Shown here piece after piece: positions 45,646 through 54,344 of a stretch of 64,000 bases of DNA. The translations under genes and the position numbers were made by a program. The notes beneath the pieces are model-generated. The model was given only the letters and a program-made list of their open reading frames with translations. It was not told where the DNA came from and ran no database searches. Positions within the stretch are counted from its first letter, which is position 1. The number at the start of each line of letters is the position of its first letter. Origin of the DNA: Pseudomonas azerbaijanoccidentalis (GTDB taxonomy: Bacteria > Pseudomonadota > Gammaproteobacteria > Pseudomonadales > Pseudomonadaceae); the NCBI RefSeq assembly GCF_019145495.1, contig NZ_JAHSTU010000002.1:1-64000 (forward strand). The letters are read 5' to 3'.

Positions 45646-46625
45646 ACGCCCTCCCGCAACGGCTTCTTCTGTTTCAGCTCGACGCCGTTCTTGATCGCGA
45701 CAATCTCGGCCATCAGCGACAACGCGATTTCCGCCGGGCTGTGGCTACCAATATGCAAGCCAATCGGGCCGTGTAGCCGTTCAATAGCCTGTTGCGACAA
45801 GCCTAGTTGAACCAGGTTCTCCCGACGTTTCTGGCTGTTGACCCGCGACCCCAGCGCGCCCACGTAGAAGGCTTTGGAATCCAGGGCGGTGAGCAGCGCC
45901 ATGTCATCCAGACGCGGGTCGTGGGTCAGGGCAACGATTGCCGTGCGCTCGTCGGTCTGGATGTTCAGCACCGCATCGTCGGGCATGCCCGAGACAAAAC
46001 GGCCATGCTGTTCTTCCCAGCCGTAGACGAACTCGGTGCGCGGATCGCAGATCAACACTTCGAAATCCAGCAACCGGGCCATCTCGGCGACGTACCGTGA
46101 CAATTGACCCGCGCCAATCAGCAGAAGGCGCCAGCGCGGACCATAAATGGCGCGCAGCGTCTTGCCATCAAATGTCAGCACGTCCGACTTGTCGGCCGGC
46201 TGTAACGTCACTTCACCCGTCGCCACATCCAGCGTACGCGAGACGATTTGATGGTCCTCGCAGCATGCCAGCAACTCGGCGACCCAATCCGCATCGCCAA
46301 CCCGCTCTTCGGTCAAACGCAGCGTGCCGCCGCACGGCAAACCGAAACGTGCGGCCTCTTCACGGGTGACGCCGTAGGTGATCAGTTGCACCGGCGGCCC
46401 ATCGGAAGGAATACGACCGTCATGCAACCGCGCAATCAGATCATCCTCGACACAACCGCCGGACACCGAGCCGATCACCACCCCGTCCTCGCGCAGCGCC
46501 AGCATGGCGCCAGGCGCCCGGGGCGCGGTGCCCCAGGTCTGCACCACGCTGTACAGCACCACTCGCTGACCGGCGCGGCGCCATTCCAGCACGCTGCGCA
46601 GGACGTTCAGATCGACGCTGTCCAT
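45642..46625 (-). CDS. XdhC/CoxF-family maturation factor
   Basis: 327 residues, with the XdhC N-terminal domain (GSVSGGCVEDDL, about residues 51-62) and a C-terminal Rossmann domain (LLLIGAGQLSRYVAEMA). Proteins of this type bind the molybdenum cofactor, promote its sulfuration and deliver it to xanthine-oxidase-family enzymes. Its start overlaps the large-subunit stop by one base. Confidence 0.93.
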   Translation of the reverse strand: MDSVDLNVLRSVLEWRRAGQRVVLYSVVQTWGTAPRAPGAMLALREDGVVIGSVSGGCVEDDLIARLHDGRIPSDGPPVQLITYGVTREEAARFGLPCGGTLRLTEERVGDADWVAELLACCEDHQIVSRTLDVATGEVTLQPADKSDVLTFDGKTLRAIYGPRWRLLLIGAGQLSRYVAEMARLLDFEVLICDPRTEFVYGWEEQHGRFVSGMPDDAVLNIQTDERTAIVALTHDPRLDDMALLTALDSKAFYVGALGSRVNSQKRRENLVQLGLSQQAIERLHGPIGLHIGSHSPAEIALSLMAEIVAIKNGVELKQKKPLREGV

Positions 46626-48946
46626 CAGGCCTGTGCCTTCTGCCAGTCCTGCAGCTGATAGCGAACCGGCAAGTTGCGAATTCGCTTGCCGGTGGCGGCG
46701 AAGATCGCGTTACACAGCGCCGGGGCGATCGGCGGCACACCCGGTTCACCCACACCGCCCAAGGGGACGGTGCCGGGCGGTGTTACCAGATGCACAGCGA
46801 CTTGCTTCGGTGCCAGCGACATGCGCGCCACTTCGTACATGTGGAAGTTGTCCTGCTGGACCTTTCCGTCTTTGAAGCTGATTTCACCCAGCACCGCGTT
46901 GCCCAGCCCCATCACGCAAGCGCCTTCAAACTGCGCGCGAATGCGTTCGGGGTTGATCTGTGGTCCGCAATCCACGGCGATATCAGCCTTGTGCACGATC
47001 AATGTGCCGTCGTCTTTGACTTCGACCTCGATCACTGCCGCCACGTAGGTGACGAAGCTGTAATGCACCGCCAGGCCCAGACCGCGCCCTTTCGGCAACT
47101 CGCGCCCCCAACCAGCGGCTTTGGCGGCGGTTTCCAGGACCGTACGCAGGCGCCCGGTATCAATCGGATAGCGCTCGGGCGATTCGCCGTAGTTCCACTC
47201 TTCGCTCAAGGTGCGCGGATCAATCTGGCGGTCCGGGCCGAGCAGTTTGATCTGGTACTTGAGCGGGTCTTGTCCGGCCTTGTGCGCCAGCTCATCGATA
47301 AAGCTCTGGATCGCAAAACCGTGCGGGATGTTCGACACCGAGCGATACCAGCCCACGCGGGTGTGGACGGTCGCCTCCGGGTTTTCCAGACGCACGTTCG
47401 GGATGGCGTAGGCCATATTGGTGAAGCCCATGCCCAACTCAAACGCCGCCTCGTGGTTCATGCCCGGTGCGAACAACGCAGTGATGCTCGGCGCCACCGT
47501 GCGATGCAACCAGCCCGACGGCAGGCCATCTTTATTTAGACTGGCCTTGAGGTATTCGGCCGACACGGTGTGGAAGTAGGAACAATGGATATCGTCCTCA
47601 CGACTCCATTGCACGCGCACGGCTTTGCCGGGAAATTCCTTGGCCAGAATCGCGGCCTCGATAATGAAGTCAGGCTTGGACTTGCGCCCGAAACCGCCAC
47701 CGAGCAAGGTCACGTTGAAAGTGACCTTATCGAATGGCAGCCCCAGACGTTCGCCGATCCGCTCGCGGGTGACTTGCGGCGCCTGGCTCGGCCCCCACGC
47801 TTCGCACACGCCATCCTTGAAACGGGCGATGGCGACCATCGGCTCCATCGGTGACTGCGACAGGTGCGGCAGATAATAGGACGCCTCCAGCGTGCTGTCG
47901 GCACTGCTCATGGCTTCGTCGATGTTGCCGGTGTTGCGTATCACCTTGCCGGGTTTGAGGGACGCGGCTTCCAGCTCCTTGCGGTAAGCGATCGAGTCAT
48001 AGCTGGCATTGGCACCGTCATCCCACTCGATTTTCAGCGCTTCACGACCCTTGAGCGCGGCCCAGGTATTGTTCGCCACGACGGCAATGCCGCCCAGCGG
48101 TTGAAACTCCGACGGCAGCGGACGGCTTTCGATCTGCACCACCTTGACCACGCCCGGCACTTTCATCGCCGCACTGGCATCGAAGGTTTTGACCTTGCCG
48201 CCGTAGACCGCAGGCCGGGCAATGGTGGCGAACAGCATGCCGTCGAAGTGCACGTCGGCGCCGTACACCGCGCGCCCGTTGACGATGTCATCACCGTCGA
48301 TCGCCTTGGTGCCTTCTTTGCCGATGTAGCGGAATTCGGACGGTTGCTTGAGCTTCAGGCTGTCACGCGCCGGCACGGCCAGGGCGCCGGCAGCGGCGGC
48401 CAGCGCGCCGTACTCCAGTTCGCGACCGGAGGGTTTGTGGATGACTTTGTGCAATTGCGCATGGCATTCGCTGACCGGCACTTTCCACTGCTCGGCAGCG
48501 GCCTGTTCCAGCATGGTCCGCGCGGCGGCACCACAGCGACGCATTGGCTCGTACCAGTGGCGCATGCTGCGCGAACCGTCGGTGTCCTGGTTGCCGAAGC
48601 GCACTTCGTCACCCGGTGCCTGCTGCACTTTGACCCGCGCCCAATCAGCTTCCAGCTCATCGGCCACTACCATGGTCAGACTGGTGCGCACGCCCTGGCC
48701 CATTTCCGAACGGTTGCACATTACGGTCACTGTGCCATCGGCGGCGATGCTGACGTACACCTTCGGATCATCGATCCAACCATTAGGCATGCCGTCGGCA
48801 CCGAACTTCTTCTCTTTCTCTTCGGCGAAAACGTCCTGCCAACCCCAGCTCGCAGCGACCACCAGGGCACCGGTCGCGCCCACACCTTTGAGGAAACCAC
48901 GGCGACTGAGGTTGCTCAGGGCGAAATCCATCGGTAACTGGCTCAT
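46625..48946 (-). CDS. Molybdopterin-binding large subunit, isoquinoline 1-oxidoreductase/aldehyde dehydrogenase type
   Basis: 773 residues. The twin-arginine signal SRRGFLKGVGATGALVVAA (about residues 14-32) sends it, with its folded partner, to the periplasm or membrane. The sequence is of the IorB-like branch of the xanthine oxidase family, and the C-terminal GGVGEPGVPP contains the catalytic glutamate. It oxidises aldehydes or N-heterocycles; the substrate cannot be fixed from sequence. Upstream overlap with the iron-sulfur subunit is 4 bp. No cytochrome c subunit gene is present in the cluster. Confidence 0.92.
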   Translation of the reverse strand: MSQLPMDFALSNLSRRGFLKGVGATGALVVAASWGWQDVFAEEKEKKFGADGMPNGWIDDPKVYVSIAADGTVTVMCNRSEMGQGVRTSLTMVVADELEADWARVKVQQAPGDEVRFGNQDTDGSRSMRHWYEPMRRCGAAARTMLEQAAAEQWKVPVSECHAQLHKVIHKPSGRELEYGALAAAAGALAVPARDSLKLKQPSEFRYIGKEGTKAIDGDDIVNGRAVYGADVHFDGMLFATIARPAVYGGKVKTFDASAAMKVPGVVKVVQIESRPLPSEFQPLGGIAVVANNTWAALKGREALKIEWDDGANASYDSIAYRKELEAASLKPGKVIRNTGNIDEAMSSADSTLEASYYLPHLSQSPMEPMVAIARFKDGVCEAWGPSQAPQVTRERIGERLGLPFDKVTFNVTLLGGGFGRKSKPDFIIEAAILAKEFPGKAVRVQWSREDDIHCSYFHTVSAEYLKASLNKDGLPSGWLHRTVAPSITALFAPGMNHEAAFELGMGFTNMAYAIPNVRLENPEATVHTRVGWYRSVSNIPHGFAIQSFIDELAHKAGQDPLKYQIKLLGPDRQIDPRTLSEEWNYGESPERYPIDTGRLRTVLETAAKAAGWGRELPKGRGLGLAVHYSFVTYVAAVIEVEVKDDGTLIVHKADIAVDCGPQINPERIRAQFEGACVMGLGNAVLGEISFKDGKVQQDNFHMYEVARMSLAPKQVAVHLVTPPGTVPLGGVGEPGVPPIAPALCNAIFAATGKRIRNLPVRYQLQDWQKAQA

Positions 48947-49413
48947 GCCTTGGCCTCCTTCAGGTGAGTGGATGCCTGGCGGATGGCGATCTTGATGCGG
49001 TTATACGTGCCGCAACGGCAGATGTTGCCAACCATCGCCTCTTCGATCTGCTCGTCGCTCGGGTTCGGATTGGTCTTGAGCAGTGCCGTGGCGGACATGA
49101 TTTGCCCGCCCTGGCAGTAACCGCACTGAGCCACGGCGGTATCGAGCCAGGCTTGCTGCACGACTTTGCCCACCGGGTCGGCGTGCAGGTTGTCGATGGT
49201 AGTGACGTTCTGGCCGACGACCGACCCGATCGGGGTGATGCAACTGCGTGCAGGTGCGCCTTCGATATGAATGGTGCACGCGCCGCACAAGCCCATGCCG
49301 CAGCCGAACTTGGTGCCGTTGTAACCGGCCACATCGCGGATCGCCCAAAGCAGCGGCATGTCCTCGGTGACGTCGAGTTGATGGTCTTGACCATTGAGTT
49401 TCAGGGTAATCAT
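48943..49413 (-). CDS. [2Fe-2S] small subunit of the molybdenum hydroxylase
   Basis: 156 residues with two cluster sites: CGMGLCGACTIH plus ARSC (plant-ferredoxin type) and CGYCQGGQ plus CRCGTYN (helical domain). It transfers electrons from the molybdenum subunit. The ATG at 49413 is used; a GTG two codons upstream is equally possible and no clear ribosome binding site decides. It is the first gene of the four-gene operon, and I see no regulator beside it. Confidence 0.93.
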   Translation of the reverse strand: MITLKLNGQDHQLDVTEDMPLLWAIRDVAGYNGTKFGCGMGLCGACTIHIEGAPARSCITPIGSVVGQNVTTIDNLHADPVGKVVQQAWLDTAVAQCGYCQGGQIMSATALLKTNPNPSDEQIEEAMVGNICRCGTYNRIKIAIRQASTHLKEAKA

Positions 49414-49592
49414 GGGCACGCCCGCATAGTTCTTGAGTTATGGGGTCGAGCAATCTGCCGTTGGATCTTGGTTCGGAACGCAGATCGGCTCAGGCTAATG
49501 GGCTCTCTTGTGCAAACGCAGGCGTCTGCACCGGGCCTTTGGTGAAGCAAATGGTTTGCATCGTTAGCCCACTAAGTTAACCCAGCATTAAC

Positions 49593-49620
49593 AAAAAAGC
49601 CCTGCTTAAACAGGGCTTTT
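49593..49620 (-). terminator. Terminator of the murB operon
   Basis: On the minus strand GCCCTG-tttaag-CAGGGC is followed by TTTTTTG. It lies about 100 bp past the murB stop. The 310-bp gap between murB and the hydroxylase operon otherwise holds the repeat at 49625-49715 and no gene. Confidence 0.8.
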
Positions 49621-49624
49621 AGTT

Positions 49625-49715
49625 GCAAGCTTCAAGCTGCAAGCTTCAAGTAGAAGCAACAGATAATTCGGTACTTTTAGATTGTAGCTTGCGGCTTGAA
49701 GCTAGCAGCTTGCCG
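49625..49715. repeat. AGCTTCAAGCTGCAAG-type imperfect inverted repeat
   Basis: Short alternating units (GCAAGCTTCAAGCTGCAAG, then on the right CTTGCGGCTTGAAGCTAGC) form an imperfect hairpin about 90 bp long beyond the murB stop. Similar A/G/C/T-skewed repeats occur between Pseudomonas genes and differ from the REP families elsewhere here. Confidence 0.7.
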
Positions 49716-49723
49716 CTGCTTCA

Positions 49724-50743
49724 CTAATAGCGGTTCGGCTCCATCTCCAGCTCGACATGGAAACGTTCTGAAATGTCTTTCTGGATACGCTGCGCCAGAT
49801 CGAGCAACTGCAAACCGGTGGCGCTGCCGTAATTGACCAGCACCAGTGCCTGCAATTTATGCACACCAGCGTCGGCTTCGCGAAAACCTTTCCAGCCTGC
49901 CCGCTCGATCAGCCAGCCGGCGGCGATTTTCATCTGCCCGTCGGGTTGCGCGTAGGCCACCAGGTCGGGGTATTCGCCTTTGAGCTGCGCAACCAGCGCC
50001 GCTGGCACCAACGGGTTCTTGAAGAAACTGCCGGCATTGCCGAGCACCGCCGGGTCCGGGAGCTTTTCGTTGCGGATGCTGCAAATGGCCCGACTGACAT
50101 CAGTGGCAGTCGGGTGCTCGATGCCCTGCTCGGTCAGGCGCTGGCGCACCGGACCGTATTCCAGATGCAAATGTGCAACCCGGTTGAGGGTGAAGCGCAC
50201 CCGCAGGATGAGCCAACGCCCCGGCTCCTGTTTGAACAGGCTGTCGCGGTAGGCGAAGTTGCATTCTTCCAGGCTGAAATCGCGCAGTTCGCCGCTGTGA
50301 CGATCAAGCGCCGTCAGGCCGGCGAACACGTCTTTGATCTCAACCCCATAGGCGCCGATGTTCTGCATCGGTGCAGCGCCGACAGTGCCGGGAATCAGGC
50401 TGAGGTTTTCCAGGCCGGACAAACCCTGGGCTAGCGTGTGCTGCACAAACGGATGCCAGGGTTCGCCCGCCTCCGCCTCGATCACCACTTTGCTGCCATC
50501 ATCGCTCAGCACACGAATCCCGCGGGTGGCCATGCGCAGCACCAGCGAATTGATGTCCGCCGTCAGCAGCAAATTGCTGCCGCCGCCGATCACCAGCACC
50601 GGAACATCATGCGCCTGCCCATAGGCCAGGGCTTCTCGCACATCGGTGTCGCTATAGGCCTCAGCGAACAAGCGAGCCTGAACATCCACGCCAAAGCTGT
50701 TGAACGGCTTGAGTGATACCTGCGACCGAACCTGCAAACTCAT
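49724..50743 (-). CDS. murB: UDP-N-acetylenolpyruvoylglucosamine reductase
   Basis: 339 residues, FAD-dependent, type I MurB. The N-terminal SLKPFNSFGVD, the FAD-site segment VLVIGGGSNLL (about residues 49-59), the catalytic serine region GNAGSFFKNP and C-terminal glutamate region fit the family. It makes UDP-MurNAc for peptidoglycan and is the last gene of the exbB-exbD-lpxK-ycaR-kdsB-ptp-murB series, overlapping ptp by 4 bp. Confidence 0.96.
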   Translation of the reverse strand: MSLQVRSQVSLKPFNSFGVDVQARLFAEAYSDTDVREALAYGQAHDVPVLVIGGGSNLLLTADINSLVLRMATRGIRVLSDDGSKVVIEAEAGEPWHPFVQHTLAQGLSGLENLSLIPGTVGAAPMQNIGAYGVEIKDVFAGLTALDRHSGELRDFSLEECNFAYRDSLFKQEPGRWLILRVRFTLNRVAHLHLEYGPVRQRLTEQGIEHPTATDVSRAICSIRNEKLPDPAVLGNAGSFFKNPLVPAALVAQLKGEYPDLVAYAQPDGQMKIAAGWLIERAGWKGFREADAGVHKLQALVLVNYGSATGLQLLDLAQRIQKDISERFHVELEMEPNRY

Positions 50744-51204
50744 AACCGTCCCTTCAATTCGATCACCAGCAAATCACTGGCGCGCTCGATCAGATCCAGC
50801 ACCTGCTCGAAGCCCTGGTCACCGTCGTAATACGGGTCCGGGACTTCGTCGATTTCCGCCTGATAACGACGCAGGAACAAATCCAGCTCGGCCTTGCCCT
50901 TGGCCGGTTGCAGGGCCTTGAGGTTGCGCAGGTTGCTGCTGTCCATCGCCAGGATCAGGTCGTAGGTGGCGAAATCGGCGCGGGTGACTTGCTGGGCACG
51001 TTGCGTGGACAAGTCGTAGCCACGCAGCTTTGCCGCCGCCTGACTGCGTTTGTCCGGCGCCTTGCCAACGTGCCAGTCACCGGTGCCGGCGGAGGCGACT
51101 TCGACCTGACCGGCCAGCCCCGCCTCACGCAGTTTGTGCCGCAACACCCCTTCAGCCGTGGGTGAACGGCAGATGTTACCCAGGCAGACAAACAGAACCC
51201 GCAT
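50740..51204 (-). CDS. Low-molecular-weight protein-tyrosine phosphatase
   Basis: 154 residues with the signature CLGNICRS (residues 7-14) and the general acid in DPYYDGDQGF (about residue 118). The family dephosphorylates tyrosine kinases and other proteins. It lies between kdsB and murB with start-stop overlaps on both sides, an order seen in other Pseudomonas genomes; its target is not known. Confidence 0.94.
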   Translation of the reverse strand: MRVLFVCLGNICRSPTAEGVLRHKLREAGLAGQVEVASAGTGDWHVGKAPDKRSQAAAKLRGYDLSTQRAQQVTRADFATYDLILAMDSSNLRNLKALQPAKGKAELDLFLRRYQAEIDEVPDPYYDGDQGFEQVLDLIERASDLLVIELKGRL

Positions 51205-51968
51205 CAGGCCTCCAGCAGGCGACGAACGCGCTCTAGGTCTTCAACGGTATCGACGCCCGGAGGCGGTGCGATCAGCGCATCGGCGACGTGAATCCGCACG
51301 CCGTGCCACAGGGCTCGCAGCTGTTCCAGGCACTCGGTATTTTCCAGCCAGCACGGGCCCCAGCTGACGAAGTCATGCAGGAAACCGGCGCGATAGGCAT
51401 AAATGCCGATGTGGCGGCGATAAGGCACGCCTTCGGGCAATTGCTCACGGTTCACCGCGAACGCATCCCGTGCCCAAGGCAAGGTCGAGCGACTGAACGT
51501 CAGCGCCAGGCCATTGAGGTCGCTGACCACTTTGACCACGTTGGGGTTGAACAGGGTTTCCACGTCTTCGATCGGCTCGGCCAGGGTGGCCATGCGCGCT
51601 TCGGTGTGGGCGGCCAGGTTGGCGGCGACCTGGTCGATCACGCTCGCCGGGATCAACGGCTCGTCACCCTGAACGTTGACCACGATGGCGTCGGGCGCCA
51701 GGCCTAGCTTGGTCGCGACTTCCGCCAGCCGATCGGTGCCGGAGTTGTGGTCTTCACGGGTCAGTACCACTTCGGCGCCAAAACCCTTGCAGGCCTCGAC
51801 GATGCGCGCGTCGTCAGTGGCAACCACGACACGCTGTGCGCTGCTTTTGCTCGCCTGTTCCCAGACGTGCTGGATCATCGGCTTGCCGGCGATCAACAGC
51901 AGCGGCTTGCCCGGCAAACGGGTGGAGGCGTAGCGCGAAGGAATGACAACGGTAAAGGCTGTGGTCAT
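51204..51968 (-). CDS. kdsB: CMP-KDO synthetase
   Basis: 254 residues, the usual length. The N-terminal [17 protein letters not shown] is the nucleotide-binding start of the family, and [11 protein letters not shown] follows. It activates KDO with CTP for lipopolysaccharide core synthesis. The 4-bp overlap with the ycaR-type gene suggests coupled translation. Confidence 0.97.
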   Translation of the reverse strand: MTTAFTVVIPSRYASTRLPGKPLLLIAGKPMIQHVWEQASKSSAQRVVVATDDARIVEACKGFGAEVVLTREDHNSGTDRLAEVATKLGLAPDAIVVNVQGDEPLIPASVIDQVAANLAAHTEARMATLAEPIEDVETLFNPNVVKVVSDLNGLALTFSRSTLPWARDAFAVNREQLPEGVPYRRHIGIYAYRAGFLHDFVSWGPCWLENTECLEQLRALWHGVRIHVADALIAPPPGVDTVEDLERVRRLLEA

Positions 51969-52150
51969 TTATCCAGACGCTCGTCGGTGGTCAGGGTGCG
52001 GGCCTCGGTTTCGAGCATCACCGGGATGCCATCGCGGATCGGGTACGCCAGGCCTGCGCCTTTGCTGATCAGCTCGGTCTTGTCGGCGCTGAGCTTGAGC
52101 GGGCCTTTGCAGACCGGGCAAGCGAGGATGTCGAGCAATTTGGTGTCCAT
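51965..52150 (-). CDS. Trm112/YcaR-family small zinc-type protein
   Basis: 61 residues: [20 protein letters not shown] followed by a short beta-rich part, as in YcaR/Trm112. Only one CPVC pair is visible, so zinc binding may be weak or absent. The start at 52150 has AGGGA at a workable distance; the ATG two codons earlier is too close to it. It is nearly always found between lpxK and kdsB, but its role in bacteria is unclear. Confidence 0.92.
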   Translation of the reverse strand: MDTKLLDILACPVCKGPLKLSADKTELISKGAGLAYPIRDGIPVMLETEARTLTTDERLDK

Positions 52151-52175
52151 GAGCATTCCCTGGATAAAAACGGAT

Positions 52176-53186
52176 TTAAGGCAACAGACGAGCCGGCAAC
52201 AGGCGCATCAACTGCGTGTCGAACCAGGCCACGAAGGCCGGCGACGGCACAGCATCGACCGCCAGGTACCACCAATCGGCAGCAGCAAAGGCACGGCACT
52301 TCACCGCGTCCTTTTCGGTCATCACCAACGGCAACGACGGGGTAAAATTCAAGGCCTGCACGCTGTATTCGGCGTGGTCGGCGAACGCGTGCGGGACTGG
52401 CTGCCAGTGTAGCGTTTCGAGGGTCTTGAAGAAACGCTGCGGGTTACCGATTCCGGCTACGGCGTGCAGCGCCTGGCCTGCGGGAAAGAGATCGAAAGGT
52501 CGTCGTTCGCCGCTTTTCAGGTTGACCAGTGCCGTGGGTTGCAACTGGAAGGCGAAACCATCGTCGCGATCCGCCGCAGCGCCGTTGTAGAGCACCGCGT
52601 CGACGCTTTGCAGGCGTTCGACCGGTTCACGCAAAGGCCCGGCCGGCAGGCAGCGGCGATTGCCCAGGCCACGGGCGGCGTCGATCAGCACCAACTCCAG
52701 ATCCCGCGCCAAGCGGTAATGCTGCATGCCGTCATCGGAGAGGATCAGGTCCAGCGGTTCGCTGGCCAGCAAGGCTTTGACGGCGCTGCTGCGATCAGGG
52801 TCGATCATCAGCGGCACGCCGGTACGTTGAACGATCAGCAAAGGTTCGTCGCCGGCAATCTCCGCGCTTTGATCCGCCTCGACTCGCCATGGCAACTGCG
52901 GCGGCTTGGCACCGTAACCACGGCTGACCACGCCGACCCGCAAACCGCTGCGCTGGCAATGCTCGATCATCCACAGTATCAACGGCGTCTTGCCGGTGCC
53001 ACCGACGGTGATGTTGCCGACGACGATCAGCGGCACCGGCGGCTGGTAGATATCACCCTCGCCCGCCAGAAAGCGTTTGCGTTTGTTGTTGACCACGCGC
53101 CGGTAAAGCCACTCCAGCGGCTGCAACAGCTTCAGGGCCGGATGACCTGTGTACCACGCGGCGAGCAGACGATCGGACATGGCCAT
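52176..53186 (-). CDS. lpxK: Tetraacyldisaccharide 4'-kinase
   Basis: 336 residues. The P-loop variant [12 protein letters not shown] (about residues 57-68) is the LpxK hallmark. It phosphorylates the lipid A disaccharide precursor at the inner membrane. It follows exbD with a one-base overlap and precedes the Trm112-type gene by 25 bp. Confidence 0.95.
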   Translation of the reverse strand: MAMSDRLLAAWYTGHPALKLLQPLEWLYRRVVNNKRKRFLAGEGDIYQPPVPLIVVGNITVGGTGKTPLILWMIEHCQRSGLRVGVVSRGYGAKPPQLPWRVEADQSAEIAGDEPLLIVQRTGVPLMIDPDRSSAVKALLASEPLDLILSDDGMQHYRLARDLELVLIDAARGLGNRRCLPAGPLREPVERLQSVDAVLYNGAAADRDDGFAFQLQPTALVNLKSGERRPFDLFPAGQALHAVAGIGNPQRFFKTLETLHWQPVPHAFADHAEYSVQALNFTPSLPLVMTEKDAVKCRAFAAADWWYLAVDAVPSPAFVAWFDTQLMRLLPARLLP

Positions 53187-53614
53187 CAGGGCGCGGTCGG
53201 CGCCGCCTCGACTGTGGTCATGCGCAAATGGCTGAAACCGAGCTTGCCGGCGGCGTCCATCGCAGTGATGACGGACTGATGCTGTGACTTGCCATCAGCG
53301 CTGATGGACAGCGGCATTTTGGTATCGCCATTGGATTCTTTCTGCAGTGCTTCCATCAACGTGGCCAAGTCGCTTTTCGGCAATATACGGTTGTTCACCG
53401 AGAACACGCCATCGGCGCTGATGGCGACATCCAACTGCCGGGTCTGGTCGTCGGCGGACGCGCCGCTGACCGCTTCCGGCAACTCAACACGCAACTGGGT
53501 TTCACGGGTGAAGGTCGTGGTTACCACGAAAAACAGCAGCAGGATAAACACCACGTCGATCAGCGACGCGAGGTTGATGTCCACGTTCTCCCGTTGCTTG
53601 CGGCGGAATTTCAC
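53186..53614 (-). CDS. ExbD/TolR-family protein
   Basis: 142 residues. One N-terminal membrane helix with the essential aspartate ([18 protein letters not shown], about residues 13-30) and a periplasmic domain. With the upstream MotA/TolQ/ExbB protein it forms a proton-driven motor. Its place before lpxK is typical of Pseudomonas, where the pair has been called exbD2/exbB2 or tolR/tolQ-like; the energised partner is not clear from sequence. Confidence 0.9.
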   Translation of the reverse strand: MKFRRKQRENVDINLASLIDVVFILLLFFVVTTTFTRETQLRVELPEAVSGASADDQTRQLDVAISADGVFSVNNRILPKSDLATLMEALQKESNGDTKMPLSISADGKSQHQSVITAMDAAGKLGFSHLRMTTVEAAPTAP

Positions 53615-54246
53615 GCTTTGCTCCCCGCCAGATCCACATCACGGTCGCCCTGCACGACTTCAACCAGTTTGATGGCTTCCTGCTCCATGCCCACCACCAG
53701 CTCATCAATGCGCCGTTGCAGGAATCGGTGGAAGAACACCGACGGGATGCCGACCATCAGACCTGCGGCCGTGGTGATCAAGGCTTTGGAAATACCGCCA
53801 GCCAGGACCGAGGCATTGGTGGTCATGCCGGTGCCCATGAACGCACTGAAGATATCGATCATGCCCAACACCGTACCCAGCAGCCCCAGCAACGGCGCCA
53901 TGGCGGCGATGGTGCCCAGCGCGTTGATGTAGCGTTCCAGTTCATGGATGACGCGTGCGGCAGCCTCTTCAATGCACTCTTTCATGATCTCGCGACCATG
54001 CTTGGAGTTGGCCAGGCCCGCGGCCAGGATTTCACCCAACGGCGAGCTGGCGCGCAGTTCCTTGAGCTTTTCTTTGTTGAGTTGCTTGTCCTTGATCCAG
54101 ACCCAGACCTGCCCGAGCAAGTGCTCCGGGGTCACGCGACTGGCTCGCAGGGTCCACAGACGTTCGGCAACGATCGCCATGGCCGCGATGGAACTCAGAA
54201 TGATCGGCAGCATCATCCAGCCGCCGGATTTGACCAATTCCCACAC
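53611..54246 (-). CDS. MotA/TolQ/ExbB-family proton channel protein
   Basis: 211 residues from the GTG at 54246, with three hydrophobic segments: MMLPIILSSIAAMAIV near the start, then the pair around TIAAMAPLLGLLGTV and TTAAGLMVGIPSV. GAGGGG lies 8 nt before this GTG; the frame extends to a GTG at 54276, but that start has no ribosome binding site. It starts the series leading through exbD, lpxK and kdsB to murB. Confidence 0.88.
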   Translation of the reverse strand: MWELVKSGGWMMLPIILSSIAAMAIVAERLWTLRASRVTPEHLLGQVWVWIKDKQLNKEKLKELRASSPLGEILAAGLANSKHGREIMKECIEEAAARVIHELERYINALGTIAAMAPLLGLLGTVLGMIDIFSAFMGTGMTTNASVLAGGISKALITTAAGLMVGIPSVFFHRFLQRRIDELVVGMEQEAIKLVEVVQGDRDVDLAGSKA

Positions 54247-54344
54247 AGTGTCAGTCCCCTCGAAAAAGTGCGCCACTCTAACATAGGGGGTGGGCGCACC
54301 GAAGACCGTGATGTCGCATCCGGTCGGGCTTTAATAACGCTCGG

